Shown one piece after another: positions 45,105 to 57,039 of a stretch of DNA of 64,000 nucleotides (position 1 is its first letter; each line of letters begins with the position of its first letter). This DNA is from Bimuria novae-zelandiae CBS 107.79. Lineage: Eukaryota > Ascomycota > Dothideomycetes > Pleosporales > Didymosphaeriaceae. The stretch is taken from the NCBI GenBank assembly GCA_010015655.1, contig ML976685.1, positions 435,942 to 499,941 of the forward strand, written 5' to 3'. Position numbers and translations under genes: made by a program. The notes beneath the pieces are model-generated. The model was not told the origin of the DNA. It made no database searches and worked only from the letters and a program-made list of their open reading frames with translations.

Positions 45105-47650
45105 AGTATATCTGAGCTGCAGGCCCTCATCCGAGAGGGCAAGCGCAGGGAAAATGTAGCACACCAGGTTGATCTAATTCGCGCCGCATTGCGTCGGTTC
45201 CTACCGTCAGGGTGTGAGCCTCATGCGCAGCAGGTCGAGGTAGTGCGGCGTCTTGTTTACGGCCTAGGTGATACCATCCTGGTGGCGAAGACGGGTTTTG
45301 GGAAGAGCATTACATTGCATGCGTATTCAGTGTTGACAGGGAACATTACGCTGCAGATTATTCCATTGTCGAAGTTAGGCGGGGAGCAGCTGGATGCCAT
45401 ACGTCGATATGAGGGTGCAAACCTGTGTCTTGTTACTGCGGAGACGAAGCATACGAACCCTAGTTTATTCTCTGCAATCCGAAAGGGCACATATACGCAC
45501 ATACTCCTTGGACCTAAGCAGGTTATCTCTCTAGCTATCTAGCGGTTATTCTTTAATCAAGTGTTCGCGTCGAGCGTCTAGCTTATAGCTATTAATAAGT
45601 GCTACGTTATTTAATAATAGAAGGATTTCCAGGCACAGTATCTTAACTTTTATAAGATTTAGTAACTCTTAAATTCCTTTACTTAGTTTTTTAGGTGTAC
45701 TACTACGTTTAACGCTATAATAGAGGCAGATATATTAAAAAATAGTAGTTTCTAACCTTTACTTTACTCTTCTAATAATGATAATTACTTAAGCTAACTA
45801 AAAATTATTTAGACTTTCGTAGACCGCCCTAGGATTACTATTAGTATAGTCCTAATTAAACCTAAGGGCTAGACAAGCTATTACTAAGTGCTAAACTATA
45901 TTAACGCTAGTTTTTTTTTTTTTTTTTAAATAATACTAGTTTAGACCTGCGGCGTATCCCGAAAACCACTATCTTTATAGATAGTTAAACAAAAATTTTC
46001 CAGCTCACATCTCTGCTTCGGCACCGATTAGTAGCCAATAGATACAGTGAAGCCTCTACGCGATCAGTCGTTGGCATGTACACTAGGCATGTCGCTTCAT
46101 TTAACAAGACTCAGATATATGCCAACTTCAAGGCGGTCAAGTCTCCCATCCGAATAATGGTGTGCACAACAGCCTTGGGTATGGGCATGGATATATCAGG
46201 TATTGAGCGGGTATATCAGTGGGGCTTCCCAATTACTATGGATCTTGGAGATCTCGTTCAGCGGTTTGGCCGCGGTGCCCGGGGCTCTGGGCAAACTGCA
46301 ACGGCTGTCTTCTTTGTTCCATATTACATGTTCAACTGTCTTAGCGGGGATGCCGGCACCAGTGGTCAGCCAGTGCTTCTTTCCGACAAGGGGCCTGATG
46401 CCAGCAGTCGGCCAGTCTCTTCTTCCATATTGCCTCAGGCTCGCCCTAACCATTGGAAGTATCGGTTCGAAATGCGTCCTTTAGCATTACGCAATTCCTT
46501 ACTAACAAGTAAGTTAGCATCTAACGCTAACTCGCTTAGCGGCTTAGCTACGTCTAGCGAGGGTAAGTTAGAAGAGGAAGACGCGATTATGCACGCTAGC
46601 AATAATAACTACGCTACCCTGTTAGCTAAAGAGACTAGCAAGAAGGGTTACTTTAGTGTAGTTCGCTAGTATTAGAAAACTAGCTAGATTCCGGCCAGCG
46701 CGTCGCCCTAGAAGATATCTAAGTAGAAAGTAAGATCTTAGATTAATAAGGTCTAGTTTTAATTTATTAACTTAAAATATTATCGCGTTTTCCTTAATAA
46801 CTATTTCTAGGAGAGGAAGTGCATTCTAGACACGCGACCCTCTCCACCATCTAGGGACTGTTATTACACTAGATGCAACGCTAACTTGGTTCCTCACTTC
46901 GTTGCTAAAGCAGTACCAGCACCTCCTCTGGCACCCAGACCTGGCAGCAGGGCGTATGTTGCTCTTAAATATATCTAGAAGCGTTGCGAGGAGCTGGCCT
47001 TTTAGCGACAAGTTAAGATAACTAGCATTAGTAAAGATAACTTTTTTATTCCGCTATTTTTAGGGTTATTCTTACTTTATAAGAATTAGTGGAAGTTAGC
47101 TAAGATTATTAATAAAGCTAGAACTATCCTTAAATTATCTATATAAATAATTAATAATGTCCGACAACATGTTCTATTAAATTAAAAGTATTTAGATAGT
47201 AATTATAGGCGTAGGTTTGTTTCCTAAATAAGGAGTGTTATAGATTTAGTCTCTAAGGAGTATTAGCAAAGATATCTAATAATATTTAAAGAGAAGCGCA
47301 CGGTTAGTCCTACTAATAGTAATATAAGTAATAGTTCTAAGTCCTTAGCTCCGTCGCAGGCGCTAGATAATAACAACTTACTAGCCTATCTTATAGCTAA
47401 AAAGGATGAGGCTACAAAGAGCTAGAATTAAAGGATTTTTTAAAGGGATAACAAGGCCAAGAGTCTTATAAATGCGACACCTCTATAGTAGTCTCTAGTT
47501 ATATAGACTAAGCTACAGACGACACTAAACTTTATAGCTACGCCCGTTTAATTAAATTCTTAGTATAGGGTAGAGCATTATTAATAGTAGGCCACGATAA
47601 CGTCTCTATAGGTAGTAAAGTTAGTTCTTATTAATCTAAATTAGTTATTT
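45105..47650 (+). pseudogene. RecQ-like DEAD/DEAH-box helicase, RIP-degraded
   Basis: The plus-strand frame from about 45105 reads through 45540 with Walker A motif KTGFGKS (45294-45308) and a TAETKHTNPSLF block. The DEAD-type box that should read IDECH is now INKCY (45591-45605): Asp to Asn, Glu to Lys, His to Tyr, followed by Trp-to-stop, all transitions of RIP type. A poly-T tract near 45911-45927 coincides with a frame change. The helicase C-terminal domain is readable at 46076-46300: TTALGMGMDISGIERVYQWG and QRFGRGARG (motif VI). A decayed Cys-containing zinc region follows near 46835-46900. Such RecQ-like genes recur in fungal repeats and near telomeres; here it is dead. Degraded frame may extend to about 48560. 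Confidence 0.8.
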
Positions 47651-49451
47651 AGGGCGAATATCTTGTTTAGCTTAACTACTAGCGGATCCCTTAGTTCTAC
47701 TATTTCTATAGCCCGTTAGGGTAGGCTAATAACTTTAGAGACGCTAAAAACATCCTCTTTTTATAGCAACCGTCTAGGGTCTTAGCTTAGGCCCGAGTTG
47801 CCATTAGGTTAAGTCAAACTATGCAGACTCTTGGCGGGTTTACATTTCCCTAACCACGCTTCTAGTAAGCCTAGCATGCTATCTCTCCCAAGGATAGGTG
47901 TGCAGGGAAATATAGCGCTTCTATTTAGGTACGCTAGTCTAGATAGATCTATTCTAACGCCAAATATTAGAAATCTGCACTACCTTCTATTAGCTAAGGT
48001 AGCTAATATTATTAATCTTCCTCCGTTAAGTGCATTAGACGTAAGAGTTATCCCTATTAAGGATAATTAAGCTCCTATCGCATCTAATACTCTTCTCTCT
48101 ATAAGTATTCTAGATTCTAGTTATTTAGCCGTTGGTGCTATCTCTACTATACGCGATTCTAAATATTTAGAAGGTATTATTTCTATAGCCTCTATAACTA
48201 GAACTCTAGTAAATATCTTGTATTCTAATATAGCTAGTATACTTCGTAGAGTTCTGCGTCGGGGTGTAGCACGTTCTTAATAGAGTACTATTAATAATGT
48301 CGCTCCATCCGTGAGTGCCAGGTCTAGTCTTAGCAAAGGGCTCTATATAGCTTTGTCAGGGACAGGTTTAGCACTTAGTTAGAGGAGCATACTATAGATC
48401 TAGTCCCGTTCTTCCTGCATTAGTAAGAAAATTCCTTATACTCCCTGGACCCTAAATAAGCAGCGTATAGATTTATCTAGTAGCGCTTCTTCTGTGTCGC
48501 GCACAAGAGATGGTGCAGGTTTAGATAATCTATTAAAAAAGCAGAGGCAGCTACTAGGCTAAGAATTAGAGCACAGAAAGGTGCGCATTTATTAGCATGT
48601 GTTAAAAGTGCGTGGTAATAGGCGAGCTTAGCAAATACCTAGTCTATCACCGCTTACAAAGAGTTCTTATTTATTTAAATAGGCTTATTATCGCAGGCCG
48701 AGGCCTCGCAACGCGGAAATAACGCTAATTTTAAATAAGCTAATAGGATTTTACTAGATAACACCTAGCAAAATTATAATTAGCTCGTTTAACGTTAGCG
48801 TCGTTTCTGGCCTTGTGCAGTACGTTACGAAGGAGCTTGTTTTTTTTTAATTCTGCACCCGACTTGGCATGTGGGACACCCTATCTGAAATGCGACTCCC
48901 TTATTAAAACGTATATAAATCGCACAACGCTTAGGTAAATAGATATTACGCCTTTAAATATTAGACTTTAAAGCTTAATTTTTAAATATATATAAACTTT
49001 TTCTAGTGTTAAGGCTCGCTAGGGGGTCTTAGCTATTATAAAAGTTACTATTCCTGTCATGTGTAATAATACGCTAAATAATCTTAAAAATATAATTAAT
49101 CTACTTATTAATCTATTTAATAGGCAGATTTTTGTACTATTATTCTTATTAACGTTAGTATTTATTTTTATATGTAGATTACGGTATCTCCTTAGTAATA
49201 TCCTACTAAATCTATAGCCATGCATGCTCTAATATATTAATATCTAGTAAGTATTTTACTTAAGATAATCTTTTTATTTTATAAATAATAAGATAATCCT
49301 TTATAATACAAGATGTATAAGCAGGAACTCTATTTTTAAGCAATATAACTTTATTACCTTGTTTTTAGAGGTCCTTAAGCTATAGCACCACTTTCTTAAG
49401 TGCCTCTTCACGATAGCGATATCCATCTATCCCCCCTCGCTGACGCTGTCC
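47651..49451. other. AT-rich degraded DNA downstream of the helicase
   Basis: Plus-strand remnants with Ser-rich readable patches (for example 47830-48070 and 48300-48520) may be the C-terminal part of the helicase gene or another repeat. From 48870 to 49390 I see only AT-rich sequence. I found no terminal repeats pairing with the left side. Confidence 0.4.
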
Positions 49452-49670
49452 CTAAGTATAGTCATCCTTCTTTGTATATTGCTTCTTGCGCGAGCGTAAG
49501 TTTCTGTCGTTGGCGTTGATTTCATGGAGAGCTGCGCGCGCGCGATGCTGCGCAGAAGTAGCCTGTTTCCGGCGCTCTATATTCTCATGGGCAAGGGCAA
49601 CCTCTGCAGCCTCCTTTTCCTCCTGTTTCTCATGTCCGTATATGTGGCAAGGTCCCATATGATCGTAGGT
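49452..49670 (-). pseudogene. DDE transposase C-terminal end, cut off by gypsy insertion
   Basis: A minus-strand frame, stop-free and GC-normal, beginning at the gypsy junction with YDHMGPCHIYGHE and continuing into a Lys/Arg/Glu coiled-coil tail. The GPCHIY block followed by a charged helix resembles C-terminal regions of fungal pogo-type DDE transposases; that identification is by memory of the pattern, not a search. Joining across the gypsy element (minus one TAGGT) extends the frame into 56791-56878 as Gly-Ala-Phe-Thr-Tyr-Asp. Unlike its surroundings it shows no RIP. Confidence 0.55.
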
Positions 49671-50145
49671 TGTTACGACCACAAGGCCCACAGGAACAGA
49701 GAAGCCAGACAATTACGCCAAGAGAGTAATTGTGGGTGAAGCGGTAGGGTTAACGGAACATAATAGGGCGCGGGGCAGCTTATGTTAATAGTCACATAAT
49801 AAAGTCCTATATAAATAGAAGTCCTACAGGACTACTAAAGTCCCTAGAACTATAAGGCCTTAGCAGGACTATAATAAAGAATAAAAAAATAATAGGGGAT
49901 AAAAAGAGTAGTATATAATATAATAATTCTCCTATGTTGTTTCCTTTCTTATAGTTAATTTATATATCTTCTGTGCGAGTACGTTCTCCTATATAGATTA
50001 ATGGTTATCTTATTCTTTATAAGATTAAATTATCTAGCTACGCGCTAAGTGTCGCATTAACTTATATTATTAAATAATTTATAAAGTACTATAATACCTT
50101 ACCACCCTAACTTAGGTTAGACTAAGATGTAAGCGCCTTATAACA
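49671..50145 (+). repeat. 5' LTR of gypsy copy 2
   Basis: 475 bp. The first 90 bp are almost free of RIP while the rest is AT-rich, so the border of mutated DNA falls inside this LTR. The differences from the 3' LTR that I inspected are mainly transitions. Confidence 0.93.
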
Positions 50146-50169
50146 CTTTAACTACCTAATAGTATAATA

Positions 50170-53100
50170 TAGCAGGATCTACTAGTACTTTAGCTATAGC
50201 ACCAGTCCTAGAAAAGACTATAAAGAAAGTTATAACTAAATAAAAGGAATAGATCACCCAGCTCTAAGAGATTATTAATAGAATAAATAAAAAAAATAAG
50301 TAAGTAAGAGGATATAAAGTAGTAGCTAAAGGTCCTTAAGCCTAAACCCTATACTAGTAAGGATTGCCTAAGAACGTTCCTAATATAAATAGAACTATTT
50401 AACTACTACAACTTAGAAAAGTTTAAGATAAAATAAAATAAAATCCCCGTTACTTGTATAAATATACACGATAAAGCGACCTTATAGGCTAGACTAATAA
50501 TTAATTATTTTTTTAAGCACGGTAAACTTAAGGACTATAAGTTAAAAGTAATAAAAAAAGCCTTTAAAGACTAGAAGTCTTTTTATAAAGCTATAAAAAG
50601 AATATTTAGCACGGTTAATAAAGAGTATTAGGCTAAAATATAACTATAATAACTATAATAAGAAAGGTTAGTAATTCTTTATACATTAGAGTTTAAGTAG
50701 ATTATAGTAAAACTTAATAGTTAGGGAGAAGCCCTACTTATAATAACCTACTATAATAGGCTAAAAGAAACTATTAAAGATAAACTAGTATACTAAAAAA
50801 AGGTAGAGATCCTAAAAGAACTTATAAATAACGCTATTTAAGTAGATAATTGCCTCTATAAATAAAAACTTAAGAAGTAACTCGGCAGTTATATATTATT
50901 TAAGAAGGAACTAGCTAATTAAACTGCTACTGAAGATAAATATAGAAACGTTATTATAACTAATAAAGCCTAATAGTATAAAAAATAGAACGGTAAAGGG
51001 AAATAGCCGTACAAACCTAAAAGGGGCTAGTAGATCAAGGACGGTATCTCGCAGGAAGAGCAAGAGTAAAGGTTTAAGAATAAGACCTGCCTCTAATATA
51101 GAGAACAGGGCCACTTCGCACGGGACTATCTAAAAATAGAGACTAAGGTTAGCACGACCAGTCTCTTACATGTGGCAATAACCACCCTTACTCTGGTGAG
51201 AGACGAGGAAACAGACCTCACGCAGAACATCCCTAAACCACTAGTTAGGTGGATAAAGGAGCGAAAGATCTTACGCAAACATAACATCTTTAGTTATTTA
51301 ATAGATAAAGTTTATTAGATATGTAATAGCGGGCTGCACTATCTACCTTAATATAGGGCGAAAGTGGTTGTCTAGGGACCACACGCGTGGGACGCCTATT
51401 AGCTCGCCAAGAAACTATAGGGTTCCCTAGAGCATTACCTACGCCAGGTTACAATACTAAAATAACACGAACGTGCTAAGTAGTAGTAATACACGCGTAA
51501 AGGATACTAATACTACTTCAAAGCCTAAGTTAAGGCTACTTATATTCCTGAAAGATTAAACTATTACTAATTAAAAAGAAGTTAATATAATATACTTAAT
51601 AATTACTATAAGCACTTTCTTACGTACTAGTCTAAACACTATAAATAAAATAGATAGTACTAATACTTTAATAATAACTACGAGCTACACTAATAATAAA
51701 AATTTAAAATAGACTAGTTCCCTTAGGGTCTAGACCCTTGTTACCTTAATACAACAATAGGGAATATATAGCTAAGAAAAGACGTAGATTATATATTAAT
51801 CTTATAGGATTAATATAACCTATAGTATTTAGTATACTTAAGCCTGTAAAAGGAAACAGCTTCCTCTAATAGCTACCTAAAATATAGTATATTAGTATAG
51901 AACAAGTGCCTTACTCTAAACTACCCCTAATATAGGGTACTAAGAGTATACGAATCTAATAGAATTAGAAAAACCTACGTATTATATTAATAGTAATATA
52001 AGTAGTATAAAATCTAGGAAGTCTTAAAGTTAATGTAGATTAAAGACTAGATCTAAAAGGCTATAAGAGATTAGCTTAAAAATTAAAAAAACTAAATTAT
52101 TACTAGGCAACAAGCTATACTAGTAATAGTATAATTATTATAGCTTATTAAGTAGATACTTGCTAAGTCAAGAAACGCTTACTTAAAGATATTATAATAT
52201 ATAGGTATTATATTAGAGCACTTATTAACCTAAGGATAAACTCGTATTTAATTACCTTATAAGTAGTTAAGAAATTTAATATAATATATTATAATAAAAA
52301 AATACTACTATAGATAAGACTCGCGGATAGGACTTAATCATAAGGATATAGTAATAGTTAGCTACGCCTAAAGACGGCGCTAGTATAAGTTAATATAAAT
52401 AGCCTAGGAAGCTAGCACGTCTTTACTATTATAAAAATAAGAGATATTAAGGCTATTATTAAATATAAATAGCTTAAGTAACATAATCTATAAATAGACT
52501 AGATTAAATAAACGATCCTTCCCTAGAATCCACTATTAATAGCTTAGGCGAGCATTAGCAGAAGGGAAGCTCTCTAGGAACCTTAAGCAAGAAAGGAGAA
52601 GAAACTATCTATAATATAAAAAATATTAGTTTATAAAATAGATAGAATTTTAAAGCGACATCTAGAACAGGTGCACTATATATAGGTCCGGGAAGCTAAA
52701 ATAGCCCTAAATAATCTAGCTTTACTAAAAAAAATATAAGAAATTTATAGACTTATTTAAAAAGTATAATAAGACTATCCTGCCTAAACATAAGAAGTAG
52801 GATTACAAGATACTACTAGTAAAAAAAGCTAAGCTATAACTAGAGCGCCTAAGGCCTCTTATCTATAAATAAGAAATAGAGTTAAAGGAGCTAATATAGA
52901 AGAACCTGCGCTTAGGGAAATAATAGCCTAGTTAGAGCCCTATAGCCTTCCCTATACTCTTTATTTATAAGAAAGACGGTAGGCTGCGACTTTATATAGA
53001 TTATAAATAGCTAAACGCCGTAATAGTAAAGAATCGCTATCTATTACTATTAATAATAAAACTTATAGATCGACTCTAAGGAGCTAGGTAGTTTACAAAA

Positions 53101-55660
53101 TTTAATATCTAGAATAGATTCTATAGGATTTAAATTATAAAAAGTTATAAATAGAAAATAGCTTTTTGCACGCGACATAGCCTCTTTAAGTATATAATTA
53201 TGCTAATAAGACTAATAAACGCCCTATCCACTTTTTAGGAACTAATAAATTAGGTATTATATAAATACTTAGATATATTCTACACAGCGTACCTTAATAA
53301 TATACTAGTATATTTAAGTAGAACCTTAGAGAAGCATAAGGAATATATTTATAAGGTATTATAAAAGGTATAAAAGTATTAATTACTCTTATATCTTAAA
53401 AAGTGTAAATTCTACGTTACTAAGATAGAATATCTAGGATTTATAATATCCTAGGAAGGTATTAAGATAGATCTAAAAAAAATTTTAATAATAATAAAAT
53501 AACTACTACTAAAATTAGTAAAGAATATTTAATCTTTTTTAGGCTTTACTAACTTTTATTGTAAATTTATTAGGAACTACTTAAAGGTCACTGCTCTACT
53601 AATAGAACTTATAAAAATAAGGAAATAGCGACCTCTATAGGGGGCAGAAAAGAGGGCTTTTAAAAAGTTAAAGTGCCTATTCCTAACAGCACCCCTACTA
53701 TAGATATATAACCTAGAGTAGCAGTATTGTATTTACACGGACGTATTAGATTATACGTTAGAAGCCATACCACTACAGGAATATAATAATAGGAAGTAAA
53801 GACTAGTCTTTTACTACGTATAAAAGCTCTTAGGAGTAGAGCTTAACTATAAAATCTATAATAAGAAACTACTAATAATTATTAACTATTTTAAGTAATA
53901 GAAAGCGTAGCTTAAAAGAGCTAAGTACTAAATAAAAGCATTTTTTAATTACCTTAATCTTACGTGCTTCACGACGACTATAAAGCTTAATTAATAATAA
54001 ATTAGATAGTCTAAATAGATAGTAGAATTTAACTTTTATATTACGTATCTACTAAGAAACGTAAACGCTATAGCAAACGCGCTAAGTAGATAATTAAACC
54101 TTATAGAAGAAAATAATAAAGGAAACTATATTATAATCCTAACCTATATAAAGGATAGAACTCTTCGCTATAATAAAACGTAGCTTATACTAGCACTAGA
54201 GGTGCGACGCGTAAACTTTACTTATTATAGACTAGCTATAAATAGCGTCTAGGATTATAAAAAGCTTATAAATAAGGATCGTTAAGCGTATAATCTCTAT
54301 AAAGCTATAAATTAATAGTATAAGACTATTAAAATAAGATCTAGATTAACGAGCAAGTAGCTCTACTATTAATTAAAAAGCTATATAAAGATAAGAACTA
54401 GGGATACCTAAAAATTACTAAAATAACGTGTTAGATCGCGAATAAATATACTATCCCTAGGCTACGCTAGGCGGTATAGAAGGTTTTAGGCAACTATTTA
54501 GCTTGCTATAAAAATAAGCCTAAGAGATATAAGCCCTACAGTCTTTTATAGCTATTATAACTACTCCTAAGACTATAGTCTAGCGTAACTATAGACTTTA
54601 TTATAAAGCTATTAGCATTACTAGCACTAAGAAATAAGAATTTTTATAATTTTATTTTAATTATAATTTATTAACTTACTAAAGAATTAAGATTCGTGCT
54701 AATTAGGGAAGCTATATTAGTAAAAGAGTTAGCCTATGTAGTAGAATAAGAATTAATATCGCTGATTAGATAATTAAATAAGTTTATTATAAATAAGGCT
54801 AGGATATTTGCATCTTCGTATTAGATTACGTTTATAGCTAAATTAAGGATTAAGTATAAGCTTATAATAAGCTTCTATCCTAAAATAAATAGCTAGACTA
54901 AGCGAATAAATTAGACGTTAGGATAGTACCTCTAAATATACGTAAATAAACTCTAAGATAATTAGGTTAAGCTATTACCTATAGCCTAACTAGCATATAA
55001 CAGCGCGAAATTAGCAACTATAGGGTACTTACTATACTATGCTAATTATAGATATAAGCTAGTAGCTTACTAGAATCTACTAGATATTAAGAGCGTTATA
55101 AAAAATATAGCTAATAAGGTAAAACTTATATAAGACTTGGATAAGACGCTGCGCAAGAATATTATATTATATAATAAATAAATAGTAAAATAAGTAAATA
55201 AAAAAAGGATTAAGAAACTAACTTTTAAAAAAGGGAATAGAGTCATCCTCTTATAAATTTTTTTTTAAAATAATAAGACTAAGCAAAAAATTAAATAACT
55301 TTTAAAAAAGACTATTTAAAATTTAGAAGGTTAAAGGACTAGTTAATTTTAAACTATAGTTACTTATAAATACACGAATATACCTAGTCTTCTATAAATT
55401 ATTAGTAGAACTAGCACTACTAGACGCCAAACTAGAGTTACACTTAAAACTTAAGGATAAGGAATACGAGATTAAAGCTATTAGGAACCTATAAAGGATT
55501 AGACGTTAGTATAAGTACCTAGTAAAATAGGAAGGATGGCCAGAGAGCCATAACACATAGGAACTAGTACAAAACCTCACGAACTATAGGACAGCGCTAG
55601 AGAGGTTCTACCAGGAACCTCTAGAGGCGCCGCGACTAGATTAGCAAGGAACTTAATAAA
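50170..55660 (+). pseudogene. Gypsy copy 2 Gag-Pol (RIP-inactivated)
   Basis: Plus-strand frame full of RIP stops. The CCHC zinc knuckle near 51088-51130 reads C-L-stop-Y-REQGHFARD-Y: two of three Cys have become Tyr, His is kept. RT begins with SPIAFPILFIYKKDGRLRL near 52945; its catalytic box is YLNN instead of YLDD (53290-53301). Integrase core begins with IDFI near 54596. The chromodomain at 55499-55610 is well preserved (KYLVK, EGWPESHNT, NLTNYRTALERFYQEP). This is a chromovirus. Boundaries are approximate. Confidence 0.88.
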
Positions 55661-55689
55661 GTTAAAGACAAGAAAGGGTTAAAATTAAG

Positions 55690-56280
55690 AAAAAAAGGTT
55701 TAGCCTGTAACTAGCCTAAGTTAGCCCTTAAAGGTATAGGTCGCGACGGTTCGCAAGTACTAGTAGTAGCTATACCCTTCGGATCCTCCTTCTACTTTTC
55801 CAAGAGCTCTATCGCGTCGGCAACACGCAGGTCGTGCTAGGTAAACTCATGCTCTTTTTCTTCCACCTCTGCTAGTTTACGCTTTAGGCAAGCGGCCAAC
55901 TCCTTCGCGTAAAAAAGCTTAAAGCGCTTCTCGCGCTTCTCTTTTTAAACGCGCTCCTAATCCTTTTTAAGAATCTATAAACTATATTTAGCGTAAACTA
56001 AAAGATAGCTAGCGCACTACTTAAAGGTAGTATTAATAAAATAGCGTAATTTTAACTTCTAATAGTACTTATAGCTAGACGCTATTTTTAGACCCTAAGA
56101 CTTTACCTTCTATGCATAAGAATAACGGGTTTTAAAAGATAAGTAAGGGGCTTTTAGTATAATTAGTAAGGCGTAAGAAATTAAGGGGAGGCTATAATTT
56201 ACTTTAAGACGCAGAAATACGCACTTTTATAATAATTAATACCTACGTGCTAGTAGCATAGTAATATAATAAAATAAGGT
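55690..56280 (-). pseudogene. Extra reading frame antisense to pol in gypsy copy 2
   Basis: Read on the minus strand from near the 3' LTR towards the chromodomain: about 190 codons with only RIP-type stops and no frameshift in the part followed. Blocks include AQKVKS, LKIASSYKYY, LKKDQERVQKEKREKRFKLF (stops shown as Gln), AKELAACLKRKLAEVEEKEH, VADAIELLEKQKEDPKG and PLRANLG. It is strongly Lys/Glu/Arg-rich, a likely coiled coil. It aligns along its length with the plus-strand frame in copy 1 (32140-33110). Substitutions between copies keep the residue character, which suggests that it was once a protein. I know no family for it. Confidence 0.62.
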
Positions 56281-56311
56281 ATTAAGATAATAACCTTAAG
56301 AAGGGAGATAG

Positions 56312-56785
56312 TATTACGATTATAAGGCCTACAGGAATAAAGAAGCTAGACAATTATGCTAAAAAAGTAATTATTAGTAAAGTAATAAGGTTAATAGAAC
56401 ATAATAAGGCGCGAGGCAGCTTATATTAATAGTTACGTAATAAAGTTTTATATAAATAAAAGACCTACGGGACTACTAAAGTCCCTAGAACTATAGGGCC
56501 TTAGCAGGACTATAATAAAGAATAAAAAGATAATAGAGGATAAGAAAAGTAGTATATAGTATAATAATTCTTTTATATTATTTCCTTTTTTATAGTTAAC
56601 TTATATATTTTCTGTGGGAGTACGTTCTCCTATATAAATTAATAGTTATCTTATTTTTATAAAATTAAATTATCTAGCTACGCGCTAAGTGTCGCATTAA
56701 CTTATACTACTAAATAATTTATAAAGTATTACGATACTTTACTGCCCTAACCTAGGTCGAACCAAGGTGTAAGCGCCTTATAACA
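56312..56785 (+). repeat. 3' LTR of gypsy copy 2
   Basis: 474 bp, more RIP-altered at its start than the 5' LTR. Followed by TAGGT. Confidence 0.93.
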
Positions 56786-56790
56786 TAGGT

Positions 56791-56878
56791 AAATGCGCCG
56801 TAAAATTAAAGCTTACAGTATTTCTATACGCGGTTATATTTAATATTAATATTATATTTTTCTTTTAGTAGAAACTAC
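56791..56878 (-). pseudogene. DDE transposase fragment between two gypsy elements
   Basis: An 88-bp piece of the same minus-strand transposase gene as 49452-49670, contiguous with it once copy 2 is removed (reading Phe-Tyr-Gly-Ala-Phe-Thr-Tyr-Asp over the junction). Here it is RIP-altered. It is cut on its other side by the LTR at 56879. Confidence 0.5.
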
Positions 56879-57039
56879 TGTAAGGGGCTGGGTGCTCAAG
56901 GAGCCAAGGGTGTCAGAAGAATACTTATAAATTTAATAGAGAGTCCGAAGTTAAGCTTCGAGCGTCGAACTTATATATCTAGGATTTGCATAACCAAAGG
57001 TTAAGGATCTGAGGTAATAACTAGGCGTAGCCTATTATA
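56879..57039 (-). repeat. 3' LTR of gypsy element 3
   Basis: Plus-strand view begins TGTAAGGGGCTGGGTG and ends CCTATTATA (the expected CA changed to TA). 161 bp by the position of the adjoining polypurine tract. ACTAC just before it is the candidate target duplication. Confidence 0.75.

Larger units (their letters stand above)
49666..56790 (+). mobile_element. Ty3/gypsy chromovirus copy 2, complete, RIP-degraded
   Basis: Complete element 49671-56785 (7115 bp) with LTRs of 475 and 474 bp that start TGTTACG (TATTACG in the 3' copy) and end CCTTATAACA, flanked by the 5-bp duplication TAGGT (49666-49670 and 56786-56790). The purine tract AAGAAGGGAGATAG abuts the 3' LTR. Domain order on the plus strand is gag zinc knuckle, RT, RNase H, integrase, chromodomain. 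An additional frame lies antisense between the chromodomain and the 3' LTR. It inserted into a minus-strand transposase gene. Confidence 0.94.
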
